Shown here: piece by piece, positions 52,376 through 63,813 of the stretch | How positions within the stretch are numbered: the first letter of the stretch is position 1 | Layout of the letters: each line of letters opens with the position of its first letter | DNA from: Bacillus sp. es.034 | GTDB taxonomy: Bacteria > Bacillota > Bacilli > Bacillales > Bacillaceae_B | Assembly (NCBI RefSeq): GCF_002563655.1 | Contig: NZ_PDIY01000001.1 | Coordinates: 3,694,001 to 3,758,000 of the forward strand | Length of the DNA stretch: 64,000 nt | Direction: 5' to 3' | Position numbers and translations under genes: made by a program | The notes under the pieces: model-generated | The model's database searches: none | What the model saw: only the letters and a program-made list of their open reading frames with translations | What the model was told of the DNA's origin: nothing

Positions 52376-53311
52376 TTAGCTTTTGTATGATGCTTGATAT
52401 TGCGCAAATTCTTTCTCTGAGCAGTAAACGAAATGTCCAGGGACCACTTCACGCATTTCAAGATTGTCATCCTCTGTATAGTTATGAACAGAAGGATTAT
52501 ACTCTTTTCTTCTGCGGGTGCGCTCATACTCGGGATCCGGTAACGGTATCGCAGATAGAAGTGATTGAGTATAAGGATGAAGCGGATTTTTGTACAGTGC
52601 GTCACTTGTGGTCAACTCTACAAGCTTTCCATAATACATAACGCCAATCCGGTCACTGATATACTTTACCATGGATAAATCATGGGCAATGAAAAGATAA
52701 GTTAACCCTTTTTCCTTTTGAAGTTCCTGCATCAGATTGACGACCTGTGCCTGAATCGAAACGTCAAGGGCTGAAATCGGCTCATCGGCAATGATGAAGT
52801 CAGGATCTACAGCAAGTGCACGTGCAATCCCGATACGCTGACGTTGTCCACCTGAGAACTCATGCGGATAACGACCGGCATGCTCTTTGTTCAGACCCAC
52901 TGTTTCCAGTAGCTCATGAACCTTCTTCAAACGTTCTTCCTTGGAAGAAGCCAATCCATGAATATCGATACCCTCAGCAATGATATCGGCTACCTTCATG
53001 CGGGGATTCAGACTCGCATAAGGATCCTGGAAGATCATTTGCATTTTACGGTTGAATTTCTTTAATTGAGAGCGTGACTTCTTCCCATGGACATCCTCGC
53101 CGTTAAAGAGAACCTGACCGTCCGTCGCATCATAAAGACGAATGATCGTTCGGCCTGTCGTTGACTTCCCACAACCGGATTCTCCAACCAGTCCAAGGGT
53201 TTCCCCTTTGTAAATATCAAAACTGATATCATCGACTGCTTTAACCATATTCGGTTTTCCCGGGTTGAAGTACTGCTTTAAGTTCTTAATTTCTAGTAAT
53301 TTTTCTGCCAT
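52376..53311 (-). CDS. oppF: Oligopeptide ABC transporter ATPase OppF
   Basis: One of two ATPases (311 aa) powering oligopeptide import. Walker A GESGCGKS at 43-50, signature FSGGQRQRIGIARAL, Walker B DFIIADEPISALD and the peptide-family C-terminal oligopeptide extension after NPLHPYTQSLLSAIPLPDP. The ATG overlaps the oppD stop by one base (TAATG), so translation is coupled. Confidence 0.95.
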   Translation of the reverse strand: MAEKLLEIKNLKQYFNPGKPNMVKAVDDISFDIYKGETLGLVGESGCGKSTTGRTIIRLYDATDGQVLFNGEDVHGKKSRSQLKKFNRKMQMIFQDPYASLNPRMKVADIIAEGIDIHGLASSKEERLKKVHELLETVGLNKEHAGRYPHEFSGGQRQRIGIARALAVDPDFIIADEPISALDVSIQAQVVNLMQELQKEKGLTYLFIAHDLSMVKYISDRIGVMYYGKLVELTTSDALYKNPLHPYTQSLLSAIPLPDPEYERTRRRKEYNPSVHNYTEDDNLEMREVVPGHFVYCSEKEFAQYQASYKS

Positions 53312-54381
53312 TATGAACGAACCCCCTCAACAAGTACCGGCTCTCTATAATTAGATGGCATTTGTCTTTGTCTAACTTTCACTGCTTCTGGTGGCTCAAC
53401 CTGTGGAGCACTCGGATGCATCAACCAGGATTTTACATAGTGAGTGTCTGATACCTGGTAATATGGCGGCTCCTGCTCGAAATCAACCTTCAGTGCATAT
53501 TCACTTCGGAGAGCGAATGCATCCCCTTTTGGTGGATTCAACAGATCCGGAGGAGTACCAGGTATCGCGACAAGCTCCTGCTCACCTTCCGTGTCGGTTG
53601 TCGGCATCGAACCGATCAATCCCCACGTATACGGGTGACGAGGGTCGTAGAATATTTCATCGACGGTTCCCGTTTCTACAATCTGACCACCATACATGAC
53701 CGCTACACGATCCGCAACGTTCGCCACCACTCCAAGATCATGGGTGATGAAAATGATGGATGTTTCGATTTTATTTTGAAGATCCTTCATCAGCTCTAGG
53801 ATCTGTGCCTGAATCGTAACGTCCAATGCCGTTGTCGGTTCATCGGCAATAAGGATTTTAGGATTACATGCAAGAGCGATGGCGATCACGACACGCTGAC
53901 GCTGTCCACCCGAGAACTGATGCGGATATTGCTTAAAGCGGGTTTCAGGGCTCGGAAGACCAACCAGCTTCAGTAGTTCAATAGCTCGCTTCTTCGCATC
54001 ATTTTTACTCATGTTCTGGTGCTTCACGAGTGGTTCCATGATTTGTTTGCCGATTGTCATCGTTGGATTCAAGGATGTCATCGGATCCTGGAAGATCATC
54101 GAAATATCTTTCCCACGTATTTTTTGCATATCCTTTTCAGGTAGCTTCGCTAAATCTTTGCCTTCAAAAAGGATCTCTCCACCCTTGATGAATCCCGGCG
54201 GGTTTGGAATCAATCTCATAAGGGCTTTCGTCGTTACGGACTTACCTGAACCCGACTCCCCTACGATCGCTAATGTTTCGCCTTTATCTAAATGGAAATC
54301 TACACCGCGTACTGCCTGTACTTCTCCTCCATGCGTATTGAAGGAGACGTGTAAATCTTTCACTTCTAAAATTTTCGACAT
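53311..54381 (-). CDS. oppD: Oligopeptide ABC transporter ATPase OppD
   Basis: The partner ATPase (356 aa): Walker A GESGSGKS at 41-48, FSGGQRQRVVIAIAL signature, ILIADEPTTALDVTIQ Walker B, and the oligopeptide/dipeptide C-terminal domain (RHPYTWGLIGSMPTTD). It is the fourth gene of oppABCDF. Peptide import by such systems also feeds signalling peptides in Bacillus. Confidence 0.95.
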   Translation of the reverse strand: MSKILEVKDLHVSFNTHGGEVQAVRGVDFHLDKGETLAIVGESGSGKSVTTKALMRLIPNPPGFIKGGEILFEGKDLAKLPEKDMQKIRGKDISMIFQDPMTSLNPTMTIGKQIMEPLVKHQNMSKNDAKKRAIELLKLVGLPSPETRFKQYPHQFSGGQRQRVVIAIALACNPKILIADEPTTALDVTIQAQILELMKDLQNKIETSIIFITHDLGVVANVADRVAVMYGGQIVETGTVDEIFYDPRHPYTWGLIGSMPTTDTEGEQELVAIPGTPPDLLNPPKGDAFALRSEYALKVDFEQEPPYYQVSDTHYVKSWLMHPSAPQVEPPEAVKVRQRQMPSNYREPVLVEGVRS

Positions 54382-54400
54382 ATTCTTAATCTCCCTTCGA

Positions 54401-55426
54401 TTACTTTCGCATTTTCGGATCTAGTGCATCACGCAAGCCATCAGCCATTAGGTTAAAGCTTAAGATGACTAATGAAATGACAGCTGATGGTACTAACATC
54501 ATGTGTGGGAATGATTGAATAGATTTATATCCATCATTCACTAATGATCCAAGAGATGCTTTAGGAGGAGCAATACCTAATCCGATAAAACTTAAGAATG
54601 CTTCAGTATAAATTGCAGCAGGAACTGTGAACATAGTAGTGATGATTACAGGACCCATTACGTTAGGAAGTAAGTGTTTAAAGATTAATCGGTTGCTAGT
54701 TGCCCCCAGTGTTCTAGAAGCCAGAACAAATTCTTGGTTCTTTAACTGCAACACCTGACCACGAACGATACGGGCCATTCCGGTCCAACCTGTTATGACC
54801 ATAGCCATCGTGATGGAGAATATTCCTGGTTCAAATATCAAGATAAAGAGGATGACAACAATCAGATTTGGAATTCCTACCAAAATTTCGATGATTCGCT
54901 GCATAACATCGTCAACTTTTCCACCATAGTATGCAGAAATACCACCATATGAAATTCCTATTAAGAAATCAATAATCGCGGCAAGTATACCGATATAGAG
55001 TGAAATACGTGTACCACTCCAAGTTCGGGTCCAAAGATCTCGCCCTAAATCATCTGTACCAAACCAGTAATTTTCCTTGACCTGTCTTGCCTCATACACA
55101 TCAAAACCATCTGCATCCTTCCCGTCAAATGGTAGCCAACTAACTCCTGAAAGCGCTTCAATTTTTGGTGGCAGTTTTGCATGGCGGATATTTTGATCAC
55201 TAAATTTGTAGTCATTCATCATTGGCCCGAAAATGGCAAAGAACACGATGATGACAGTGATAATAATCCCGGCAAGTGCACCCTTATTCTTGCGCAAACG
55301 AATCCATGAGTCCTGCCAAAAATTCAGGCTTGGACGTGAAATTTTCTCTGCCTCATCTCCACTTGCCTGTTGGGGTTGGAAGAGGTCTGGACTAAGTTGT
55401 TCTAGTTTCTTTTTGTTTGCTTCCAT
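54401..55426 (-). CDS. oppC: Oligopeptide ABC transporter permease OppC
   Basis: Inner-membrane permease (341 aa) with an N-terminal cytosolic segment, one helix near residues 45-70, an extracytoplasmic insert and five C-terminal helices with the EAA loop (EFVLASRTLGATSNRLIFKHLLPNVMGPVI). Starts one base inside the oppB stop (TAATG). Forms the heteromeric channel with OppB. Confidence 0.94.
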   Translation of the reverse strand: MEANKKKLEQLSPDLFQPQQASGDEAEKISRPSLNFWQDSWIRLRKNKGALAGIIITVIIVFFAIFGPMMNDYKFSDQNIRHAKLPPKIEALSGVSWLPFDGKDADGFDVYEARQVKENYWFGTDDLGRDLWTRTWSGTRISLYIGILAAIIDFLIGISYGGISAYYGGKVDDVMQRIIEILVGIPNLIVVILFILIFEPGIFSITMAMVITGWTGMARIVRGQVLQLKNQEFVLASRTLGATSNRLIFKHLLPNVMGPVIITTMFTVPAAIYTEAFLSFIGLGIAPPKASLGSLVNDGYKSIQSFPHMMLVPSAVISLVILSFNLMADGLRDALDPKMRK

Positions 55427-56355
55427 TATTTCTTCCCTCCAGCTAAGCGAATACGTGGATCAATGATTCCGTACAGGATGTCTACCAAGAAGATAACACC
55501 AATGAATAAAGCACTGAAGAAGAGGGTAATCCCCATAATGACGGTGTAATCATTTGTGTTGATGGATAGTACGAATTGCTCCCCTAATCCCGGTACTGCA
55601 AAAATTCTTTCTACAACAAGGGATCCTGTCATAACAGCGACTGTCATTGGACCAAGAATTGTAACAATTGGTATCATGGCATTTCTTACAGCGTGCTTTA
55701 CAATTGTTCCCGTTTTAGAAATACCTTTGGCAGTTGCAAGTAAAATATAATCAGAGTTTAGTATCTCTAACATTTCTGTTCTCATAAAACGTGCAATAGT
55801 AGCTACGACTCCAACTGTAAGAGCTAATGTAGGCAGAATCGTATGCTTATATTCTCCCCATAGAGCCACAGGTAACCACTCAAGCTTAACCCCAACATAG
55901 TATTGAAGTAATCCGGCAAAAACGAAGGATGGAATAGAAATACCCAGTACAGCAAGGAAGGTTGAACCATAATCTAACCATGTATTATGTCTAATCGCTG
56001 CTATTATTCCAACCAAGAGTCCTAAAAACGTTCCTAATACCATTGCTTGAAATCCTAGAAGTGAGGAAGGACCAATACGATCTCCAAGTATTTGAGTAAC
56101 TGGACGATTATCATATTGGAAGGACAACCCCAAATCCCCTTTAGCCAGTCCAACCATGTAGTTGATATATTGCTCTGGCAGCGGGTCGTTGAGACCGTAT
56201 TTATCCAGGATGATTTGTTGTTGTTCCGGAGACAGCCTTTCTGTATTTTGCAGTGGAGATCCAGGCAGGAGCTTCATCAGAAAGAAAGTGGCGGTTGCAA
56301 TGATAAGCAAAGTGATGATCATATAGACGATACGTTGAATTGTATATCTGACCAT
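55426..56355 (-). CDS. oppB: Oligopeptide ABC transporter permease OppB
   Basis: Permease of 309 aa with six predicted helices and the conserved EAA-type loop (DYILLATAKGISKTGTIVKHAVRNAMIPIVT). N-terminal MVRYTIQRIVYMIITLLIIATATF is the usual OppB opening. Separated from oppA by 172 bases containing a terminator, so its expression is lower than oppA or depends on readthrough or an internal promoter. Confidence 0.95.
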   Translation of the reverse strand: MVRYTIQRIVYMIITLLIIATATFFLMKLLPGSPLQNTERLSPEQQQIILDKYGLNDPLPEQYINYMVGLAKGDLGLSFQYDNRPVTQILGDRIGPSSLLGFQAMVLGTFLGLLVGIIAAIRHNTWLDYGSTFLAVLGISIPSFVFAGLLQYYVGVKLEWLPVALWGEYKHTILPTLALTVGVVATIARFMRTEMLEILNSDYILLATAKGISKTGTIVKHAVRNAMIPIVTILGPMTVAVMTGSLVVERIFAVPGLGEQFVLSINTNDYTVIMGITLFFSALFIGVIFLVDILYGIIDPRIRLAGGKK

Positions 56356-56464
56356 TCTTTAGCCCCCCTTTTTTATCTTATTTTTTCTACATTTTTAATT
56401 ATAGCTATTTTCGACAAATTTTCAATGTATTTTTACTTTTTTGATAATTATCGACATTCAGTGG

Positions 56465-56502
56465 AAAAGGAGAGCATATGCTTATGCATACACTCTCCTT
56501 TT
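56465..56502 (-). terminator. Intra-operon terminator after oppA
   Basis: AAAAGGAGAG / CTCTCCTTTT arms with inner ATGC pairing and U tail; likely partial, giving excess binding protein over permease. Confidence 0.85.
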
Positions 56503-56527
56503 TAAGGTTTGTCGAATGAGTTAAATA

Positions 56528-58180
56528 CTACTCAATTGAAGCCCATTTGTATGATGCATCTGCACCAAATGAGTGACGTAACAGACCTTTAACATATGGA
56601 CGCTCTAAGAAAGCAGATCCACGTTGGTACATAGGGCTGATCGCTTGATCTTCAAAAAGGATCTTCTCAGCGTCAACCATTGCTTGCCAGCGAGCTTCCT
56701 CATCATCCAGAAGTTCACCTTTAGCTTGTTCGATTAACTTGTCATATTCAGCATTTGAGTAACCCATTTGGTTATGAGCACCGTCAGTCACGAACATGTC
56801 AACGAAAGTCATCGGATCTGGATAGTCAGGACCCCAACCAGCGAATGAGAAGTCATATTGACCTTTAGACTCTAATTCAAGCTTTTGCTTGAATGGTTGA
56901 GCTTTGATCTTAACCGTTAATCCTTCAAGGTTTTGCTCAAGTTGTTCTTTCAGGAATTCACCGATTTTCTTAGAGCTGTCAGAGTCATAGTTTAATAGTT
57001 CTAATTCAATAGAATCTTTACCTAACTCTTCTTTTGCCTTAGCCCAGTAATCTGCAGCTTTCTTAGCGTCAAATCCACCAAAATCACCTACAGCTTCACG
57101 GTAATCTGTTCCATCAGGACCAGTAACGAAATCTTTTGGTACTAAGTAATATGCAGGAACTGATCCGTTGTTCAGAAGAACATCAACCATTCCTTGCTTG
57201 TCGTATGCTGAGTCGATTGCTTTACGTGCATTAACGTTTTTCAATACTTCGTTACCTTCATTTAGGCGTAAGAAGTATACAGAAGTGTCAGCTTTCGTTT
57301 TGAAGTTTTCGTCAGACTTATATTTGTCTACGAATTCAGCTGAAAGACCAGCGACATCCGCTTTGTTTGTTTCATAAAGGTTAACTCCGGTAGCCGTATC
57401 TTTAACGATGTTAAAGTTAACTTCTTTTAACTTAACAGTGTCAGCATCCCAGTAGTTGTCGTTATGAGATAATTTAAAGCTTTGCTCATGCTTCCACTCA
57501 GAAAGAGTGAATGGACCGTTATATACTACAGTGTCAGCTTCAAGACCGTATTTGTCGCCTTGAGACTCAACGAATTTTTGGTTTTGAGGATAGAATGTTG
57601 CGAAAGAAAGTAGAGCTTTGAAATATGGTACAGCCGTTTCAAGCTGAACTTCTAACGTTTTGTCATCAGTAGCTTTAACACCTAATTCTTCAACTGGAAC
57701 TTCACCAGCATTTACTTTAGCAGCGTTTTTGATATCGTACATGATGTACGCATACTCTGCACCAGTATCAGGGTTTAAAGCTTTTTGCCAAGCATAAACG
57801 AAGTCGTTAGCCGTAACGGGATCTCCATTAGACCATTTCGCATCACGAATCTTGAACGTATAAGTTTTACCATCTTCACTCACTTGTGGTTCTTCTGCAG
57901 CCATACCTAGTTCAGGTGCATCATTTTCACCTAAACGGTAAAGACCTTCAAATACGTTGTTCATTACTTTGAATGATACAGAGTCAGTTGCCAGAGTGGA
58001 GTCCATTGATGGGATCTCAGAACTCTCAAGTAAATTAAGTACCTGTTCTTTCTTTTCGTCAGAACCGCCTGCACCTGATCCTTCTTCGTTGCCTTCAGTC
58101 TTCTTGTCGCCGCCACATGCAGCCAAGAAAGTACTTAGAGCCAGAAGAAGAACCAGCAAGAATGAAAACTTTTTCTTCAT
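56528..58180 (-). CDS. oppA: Oligopeptide-binding lipoprotein OppA
   Basis: A 550-aa extracytoplasmic peptide-binding lipoprotein (SBP family 5): lipobox FLAAC with Cys22, then a Gly/Glu/Lys linker. Core motifs include DAKWSNGDPVTANDFVYAWQKALNP and GWGPDYPDPMTFVDMF. First gene of oppABCDF, with its own strong terminator. A CodY-like box lies 45-59 bases upstream of the start. Confidence 0.94.
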   Translation of the reverse strand: MKKKFSFLLVLLLALSTFLAACGGDKKTEGNEEGSGAGGSDEKKEQVLNLLESSEIPSMDSTLATDSVSFKVMNNVFEGLYRLGENDAPELGMAAEEPQVSEDGKTYTFKIRDAKWSNGDPVTANDFVYAWQKALNPDTGAEYAYIMYDIKNAAKVNAGEVPVEELGVKATDDKTLEVQLETAVPYFKALLSFATFYPQNQKFVESQGDKYGLEADTVVYNGPFTLSEWKHEQSFKLSHNDNYWDADTVKLKEVNFNIVKDTATGVNLYETNKADVAGLSAEFVDKYKSDENFKTKADTSVYFLRLNEGNEVLKNVNARKAIDSAYDKQGMVDVLLNNGSVPAYYLVPKDFVTGPDGTDYREAVGDFGGFDAKKAADYWAKAKEELGKDSIELELLNYDSDSSKKIGEFLKEQLEQNLEGLTVKIKAQPFKQKLELESKGQYDFSFAGWGPDYPDPMTFVDMFVTDGAHNQMGYSNAEYDKLIEQAKGELLDDEEARWQAMVDAEKILFEDQAISPMYQRGSAFLERPYVKGLLRHSFGADASYKWASIE

Positions 58181-58644
58181 CTTGAAATTGACCTCCTCGT
58201 AAATCTCATATTTATTTATCTTCTAATTTTCAGAAGATTTGTTACTTATTATACATGATAGAGAAATTATTGCAATATGAATTTAACAGTTTTTTTGCAA
58301 AATTATCAGATTAGTAGGTATATTGTTGTTGAAATACTGCTATATCAACGTTTCATTTAAACATTTTAGAGAGTTTGTCCCATTACAATTGTTACAATCG
58401 TAAATTTTTTCTGGTTGAAAGCAGTTTACGATAAGGGTGAACTTTCATCTTTTGACGGTTCCCTTCTATTATAAATATTTAAACATCAGACTAAATATAA
58501 ATAATAGAATTAATACTTATTTCACCCTCTACCAATATTTGAAATGGGATACCCTTACTGAAAGAATTGTATATATATAAATCAGGATTGAATTATTCTT
58601 CTTCCTTCATGTATACTTTGGTTAAAAACATCCTAAGGAGCATT
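58181..58644. other. Intergenic region between oppA and the DUF3899 gene
   Basis: 464 AT-rich bases with divergent promoters. It holds the CodY-like box near oppA and, near the other gene, TTGAAT (58588) and TATACT (58612) spaced by 18 bases. No other gene or structured RNA recognised. Confidence 0.6.
58225..58239. promoter_or_regulatory. Candidate CodY box upstream of oppA
   Basis: AATTTTCAGAAGATT matches the CodY consensus AATTTTCWGAAAATT at 14 of 15 positions. CodY represses nutrient-uptake genes when branched-chain amino acids and GTP are plentiful, which fits a peptide importer. Confidence 0.75.
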
Positions 58645-59028
58645 ATGAAACGAATGAAATTGTTCAACATACTTACCTTGCTTATTTTCATCATTGCCGT
58701 GGTAGTGGCTTCCCTGCAGGAAAAAGATCTGCTTCTTTCTATTATAGACAGCTTGTTTATAATCGGGATTGCCTATATCAGTATCGGCGCCCTCCTTTAT
58801 ATTTTTGGAAAAGGCTTTTTCAACGGGATCGTTTATGCTCTTAAAAGGTTTCGTAACAGCACGAAACAGGGAAAGTATATTTCCCAGTTCGATGACCTGG
58901 ATGAGATGAATGAAGCTCACGAAGAATATGGAGTGCAACGTTCCTACTCCATTACGAAATCCTTTTTACTGACCGGAGGACTGACACTCGTCCTTTCGAT
59001 TATCATGACCTACTTTCTGTACACTTGA
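58645..59028 (+). CDS. DUF3899 membrane protein
   Basis: A 127-aa protein with membrane helices at about residues 7-24, 32-55 and 105-125; between them a cytosolic loop rich in charged residues (ALKRFRNSTKQGKYISQFDDLDEMNEAHEEYG). The pattern fits the DUF3899 family of Bacillus membrane proteins. AAGGAG lies four bases before ATG 58645. The frame to 58567 crosses the promoter and is excluded. Function unknown. Confidence 0.8.
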   Translation: MKRMKLFNILTLLIFIIAVVVASLQEKDLLLSIIDSLFIIGIAYISIGALLYIFGKGFFNGIVYALKRFRNSTKQGKYISQFDDLDEMNEAHEEYGVQRSYSITKSFLLTGGLTLVLSIIMTYFLYT

Positions 59029-59081
59029 ATTCACCTTTTTTTTTTCATATAATAGCTACATATGAATGAAAGTATAAGCAT

Positions 59082-60354
<1,273 letters not shown>

Positions 60355-60422
60355 TGATGAGGACCAGGGACAGCTTGTACCGTTTCTGGTCTTTTCTTTC
60401 GACTTATTTAGTGCCCACATAT

Positions 60423-60457
60423 AAAAAACCTCAAGCCCTTTACGGACTCAAGGTTTA
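60423..60457 (-). terminator. Terminator of yjbA
   Basis: Minus-strand stem AAACCTTGAGTCC pairing with GGGCTTGAGGTTT through several G-U pairs, followed by a U run. Confidence 0.8.
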
Positions 60458-60466
60458 CTCCGACGA

Positions 60467-61216
60467 TTAATTTACCTTTGGACGATTCTCCACTTCCCAT
60501 AGTTTCTCGAAAAATGGTTGTCCCTTTATCAAATTCTCACAAAGAGTGAGATGCTTGTCCGACCAGCCGTACTGGGTTTCCTCATATAGCATCTGCCATA
60601 TGTCTTCGAAATCCATTTCCTGTATGGTTCGGTAGCGCTCTGGTGCCCATTCCGTGTACCAATAGCGGATTTCCGCCGTGTTGTTTGAACTGTGAAGTTG
60701 ATCAAGGGCCATGAATAACAGCTGCTTCAATTGTCTTTCCTTCCTCGTCAGGCCACTCATCATATAAGGATTCGGGGAAAGAATGTGATACGCATCTTCC
60801 CTTTTACCATCCGGCTCGATGGAATACTGTACCGTTTCATGACTTTCGACCATTTCATACACCAGTTGTTCCTGTCTTGGTATGAGCCTGCTTTTTCTGA
60901 TGGGGACCGTGTACCCGATCGTATCCACTGCTAATATCCCGGTACCATCTGTCACAATGAAACAATAATCCAATTGGATCCGTTCGTGGTTTTTTCGCAG
61001 GTATGCTTTTTGATAAACATGATGGAGCAGTTGTTGAGGTAACTCTGATAGATCGTTCTCGATGTAATGAAACAGTGTCGTGTCTACTTTAATCAGAGGA
61101 ACCTGATCCAGTAATTCAATAACGTCCTCTTTTCTCCACTCATGAAAATGGCAGACATTGTAGCCATTTTCTTCGCCTTCGAACCAATTTACCCATACAT
61201 CATGAAGATATAACAT
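60467..61216 (-). CDS. yjbA: UPF0736 / DUF3603 protein YjbA
   Basis: A 249-aa cytosolic protein that begins [27 protein letters not shown], the family hallmark, and has [46 protein letters not shown] and [13 protein letters not shown]. It is closely like YjbA of B. subtilis, next to trpS in the same order. ATG 61216 with GAGGGG is preferred over 61240. Function unknown. Confidence 0.92.
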   Translation of the reverse strand: MLYLHDVWVNWFEGEENGYNVCHFHEWRKEDVIELLDQVPLIKVDTTLFHYIENDLSELPQQLLHHVYQKAYLRKNHERIQLDYCFIVTDGTGILAVDTIGYTVPIRKSRLIPRQEQLVYEMVESHETVQYSIEPDGKREDAYHILSPNPYMMSGLTRKERQLKQLLFMALDQLHSSNNTAEIRYWYTEWAPERYRTIQEMDFEDIWQMLYEETQYGWSDKHLTLCENLIKGQPFFEKLWEVENRPKVN

Positions 61217-61311
61217 GATTGACCCCTCGCTTTGCTTCAATCTTATTTGTCAATCAGTATAGGCTAATCCGTGTAAATTTATTCCTATCATAAGGGGTTT
61301 TATGATAGTCT

Positions 61312-61566
61312 TTATATTTTTCTGCGGGGTATATAGATTGAAAGGGTGATGATGAGGATGCCCAAAAGGAATAAATAGCTTTCAACACGTGTCGAGACGA
61401 AGAATATATAGTCTGTAAATGTCATTCCGGTTGTAAGCAAATTCAAATACATAATTAAACTCACTCCTCCTGAAACAGCCAGTCCAAAACCTATAAAGAG
61501 CCCAAACAATTGTACCACCATACCTTCCGCCTCTATCCTAGATTTAAGATATTGGAGCCCGTCCAT
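61312..61566 (-). CDS. Small membrane protein, unknown
   Basis: An 84-aa protein with two hydrophobic helices (about residues 17-43 and 62-78) and a polar N-terminal stretch MDGLQYLKSRIEAEG. No convincing ribosome site precedes ATG 61566; ATG 61521 has GGAAGG nearby but would remove a coding-like segment. Codon composition looks like the neighbours. Possibly expressed from a leader I cannot recognise. No family identified. Confidence 0.6.
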   Translation of the reverse strand: MDGLQYLKSRIEAEGMVVQLFGLFIGFGLAVSGGVSLIMYLNLLTTGMTFTDYIFFVSTRVESYLFLLGILIITLSIYIPRRKI

Positions 61567-61663
61567 GCTTACTATATTTTATGAAAGGAACAGGAAGATA
61601 TGACGGCACAGGGCAGCCTATTATTAGAAAAACCCCATTCAATCGGCTAGATTCCCTGAAAAT

Positions 61664-62443
61664 CTATGGCAAAAATACTGATGACGGTTCTCCTATGAGG
61701 GAAAGGGTCGAAGAATCCTGCTTCTTTAAAAAGTGTTCCACCAATCGATAGCCCGAGGAGTAGCCGAGCATTTTCGGAAAGGATTTCTGTCCAAGAAGCA
61801 GCTGATCATGAAGGGGACTGCTTCGTTTCACTTCCAAATTGGGCTCTATCCATTTCTCGTAATAGCGGGACAATTCTTGTTCGTCGTAGGCTTTTGTCCA
61901 GGGAGCTACATACTTTTCCCCACAGTATTCCTTTACAGCATTTTCTGCCAGCCCTTCAAAGATGATGGAGTCAAGGAGCGTGTAGTGGTCCTCCTTTTTG
62001 CTTAACCGCTTCATTCGGACACAGTGATGATATTCATGCACAAATAACGCTTCATATTCTTTTGGATCTTCCTGGTCCGTAACGAAAAAGAAGATTTCAT
62101 CTTTGAAGCACACCCCTGATTTTTTCATGGATGATTGGAACATCCCCCTCTTTTCCTGTACGGGGAATAGATAGATCGGGACGCTCGGTCCATTCCACTT
62201 CCGTTTATATTTTTTTTCAAAGAGAGCAAATCGTTCCCAAAGTTTCTTTTCTTTCATTTTTTCGTAAATATCTCCTGCGAGACGCGCAGAACGATACATT
62301 CCGTGCTTCGTAAGGTATTGATAAAACGATTGCTGATCGTCCTTTCCATTTTTCGTTTTCTTGAGAAAATCCAAGGGATTATCGATCCACTCTGCCAACC
62401 AATCATCTGTAGGTACAACTGCCACCTTCATCCCTCTTTCCAT
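61664..62443 (-). CDS. yjaZ: DUF2268 putative zinc protease YjaZ
   Basis: A 259-aa protein with the zincin motif HEYHH (His136-Glu137-x-x-His140) and Glu163 in SIIFEGLAENAVKEYC as likely third ligand, the DUF2268 pattern. B. subtilis YjaZ lies in the same place beside fabF. ATG 62443 has no good site; ATG 62431 is another possible start with GGAAAG a few bases upstream. Substrate unknown; no signal peptide, so cytosolic. Confidence 0.87.
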   Translation of the reverse strand: MERGMKVAVVPTDDWLAEWIDNPLDFLKKTKNGKDDQQSFYQYLTKHGMYRSARLAGDIYEKMKEKKLWERFALFEKKYKRKWNGPSVPIYLFPVQEKRGMFQSSMKKSGVCFKDEIFFFVTDQEDPKEYEALFVHEYHHCVRMKRLSKKEDHYTLLDSIIFEGLAENAVKEYCGEKYVAPWTKAYDEQELSRYYEKWIEPNLEVKRSSPLHDQLLLGQKSFPKMLGYSSGYRLVEHFLKKQDSSTLSLIGEPSSVFLP

Positions 62444-62480
62444 CTTTTTAACATGTATATGTTAAAGAGGAAAGATTCAC

Positions 62481-62520
62481 AACAAAAAGAGCCTGCTACA
62501 CGTAACAGGCTCTTTTTGTT
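62481..62520. terminator. Terminator of fabF
   Basis: AACAAAAAGAGCCTG / CAGGCTCTTTTTGTT 15-bp perfect stem, ten-base loop, overlapping the fabF stop codon. Confidence 0.9.
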
Positions 62521-63763
62521 AACTTTGATATTTTTTAAATACGATGGTGGCATTGTGACCGCCAAATCCTAATGAATTACTCATAGCTACATTCACTTCT
62601 TGTTTTCTTGCTTCATTTGCTACGTAGTCGAGATCACAATCAGGGTCCGGCGTTTCAATATTAATGGTAGGAGGAAGAACACTGTCTTTCATCGCGAGTA
62701 CAGTGAAAATCGCTTCCACTCCTCCTGCTGCCCCAAGAAGGTGGCCCGTCATTGATTTCGTCGAGCTCATGGCCAGTTTATAAGCATGGTCCCCGAACAC
62801 TTCCTTCACGGCCATCGTTTCGTATTTATCATTATATGGGGTACTTGTTCCGTGGGCATTGATGTAATCCATCTCTTCCGGACGGATTCCGCCATCTTCA
62901 AGTGCCATTTTCATTGCTCTTGCTCCGCCTTCTCCAGCCGGTGCCGGGGCAGTGATGTGATAGGCATCTCCGGTACATCCGTATCCGACGATTTCTGCAT
63001 AAATCGTCGCTCCACGTTTTAAAGCATGCTCCAGTTCTTCCAGAACGACGATTCCCGCTCCTTCTCCCATGACGAACCCGTCACGGTTTGAATCAAAAGG
63101 TCTTGAAGCTTTCTCGGGATCTGGATTGGTGGAAAGGGCTGTGTTGGCACAGAATCCAGCAACGGACATTTTCGTGATTGGTGCTTCTGCTCCACCGGAA
63201 ACCATCACATCCGCATCCCCGCGCTGAATGACCTTAAAGGCGTCACCGATAGAGTTTGTACCTGTTGCACAAGCCGTTACGGTACAAGAGTTGAACCCTT
63301 TGGCCCCGAGCATAATGGATACTTGTCCCGCTGCCATATCAGGTATGATCATCGGCACGAAGAACGGGCTTACCCGGCGATACCCACGTTTTTGGAAGGT
63401 TTCGTATTGTTGTTCGAATGTTTCCATTCCCCCGATACCCGAACCGATCCATACGCCGACGCGATGTGCATTTTCGTCTGTGATATCAAGTTTTGAATCT
63501 TTTACTGCCATTAACGATGCGGCAATCGCATAGTGAGTGAAGCGGTCCATCTTCCTTGCTTCTTTTCTTTCCACCCCGAACTCTTCAATATTGAAGTCTT
63601 TCAGTTCTGCCGCTACTTTGGCAGGATACTCATCGGCGTTTAAACGCGTTAAAGGCCCTACCCCCGTCTTTCCGGCCAAAATATTCGACCAGGCCGATTC
63701 AACATCATTACCTAAAGGCGTGACGCTTCCTAATCCTGTAACCACTACACGCTTTTTATTCAT
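62519..63763 (-). CDS. fabF: 3-oxoacyl-[acyl-carrier-protein] synthase II (FabF)
   Basis: Elongation condensing enzyme (414 aa) of fatty-acid synthesis. Cys165 in [11 protein letters not shown], His304 in [11 protein letters not shown] and His341 in [10 protein letters not shown] form the catalytic triad. AAAGGAGATGG precedes ATG 63763. It follows fabH by 50 bases, so fabH-fabF is one operon, expected to be FapR-controlled from a promoter outside this window. Confidence 0.97.
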   Translation of the reverse strand: MNKKRVVVTGLGSVTPLGNDVESAWSNILAGKTGVGPLTRLNADEYPAKVAAELKDFNIEEFGVERKEARKMDRFTHYAIAASLMAVKDSKLDITDENAHRVGVWIGSGIGGMETFEQQYETFQKRGYRRVSPFFVPMIIPDMAAGQVSIMLGAKGFNSCTVTACATGTNSIGDAFKVIQRGDADVMVSGGAEAPITKMSVAGFCANTALSTNPDPEKASRPFDSNRDGFVMGEGAGIVVLEELEHALKRGATIYAEIVGYGCTGDAYHITAPAPAGEGGARAMKMALEDGGIRPEEMDYINAHGTSTPYNDKYETMAVKEVFGDHAYKLAMSSTKSMTGHLLGAAGGVEAIFTVLAMKDSVLPPTINIETPDPDCDLDYVANEARKQEVNVAMSNSLGFGGHNATIVFKKYQS

Positions 63764-63813
63764 TCTAATCCATCTCCTTTATCTGAAAGTTGTCGATAAG
63801 CTCCGTTACTCAA

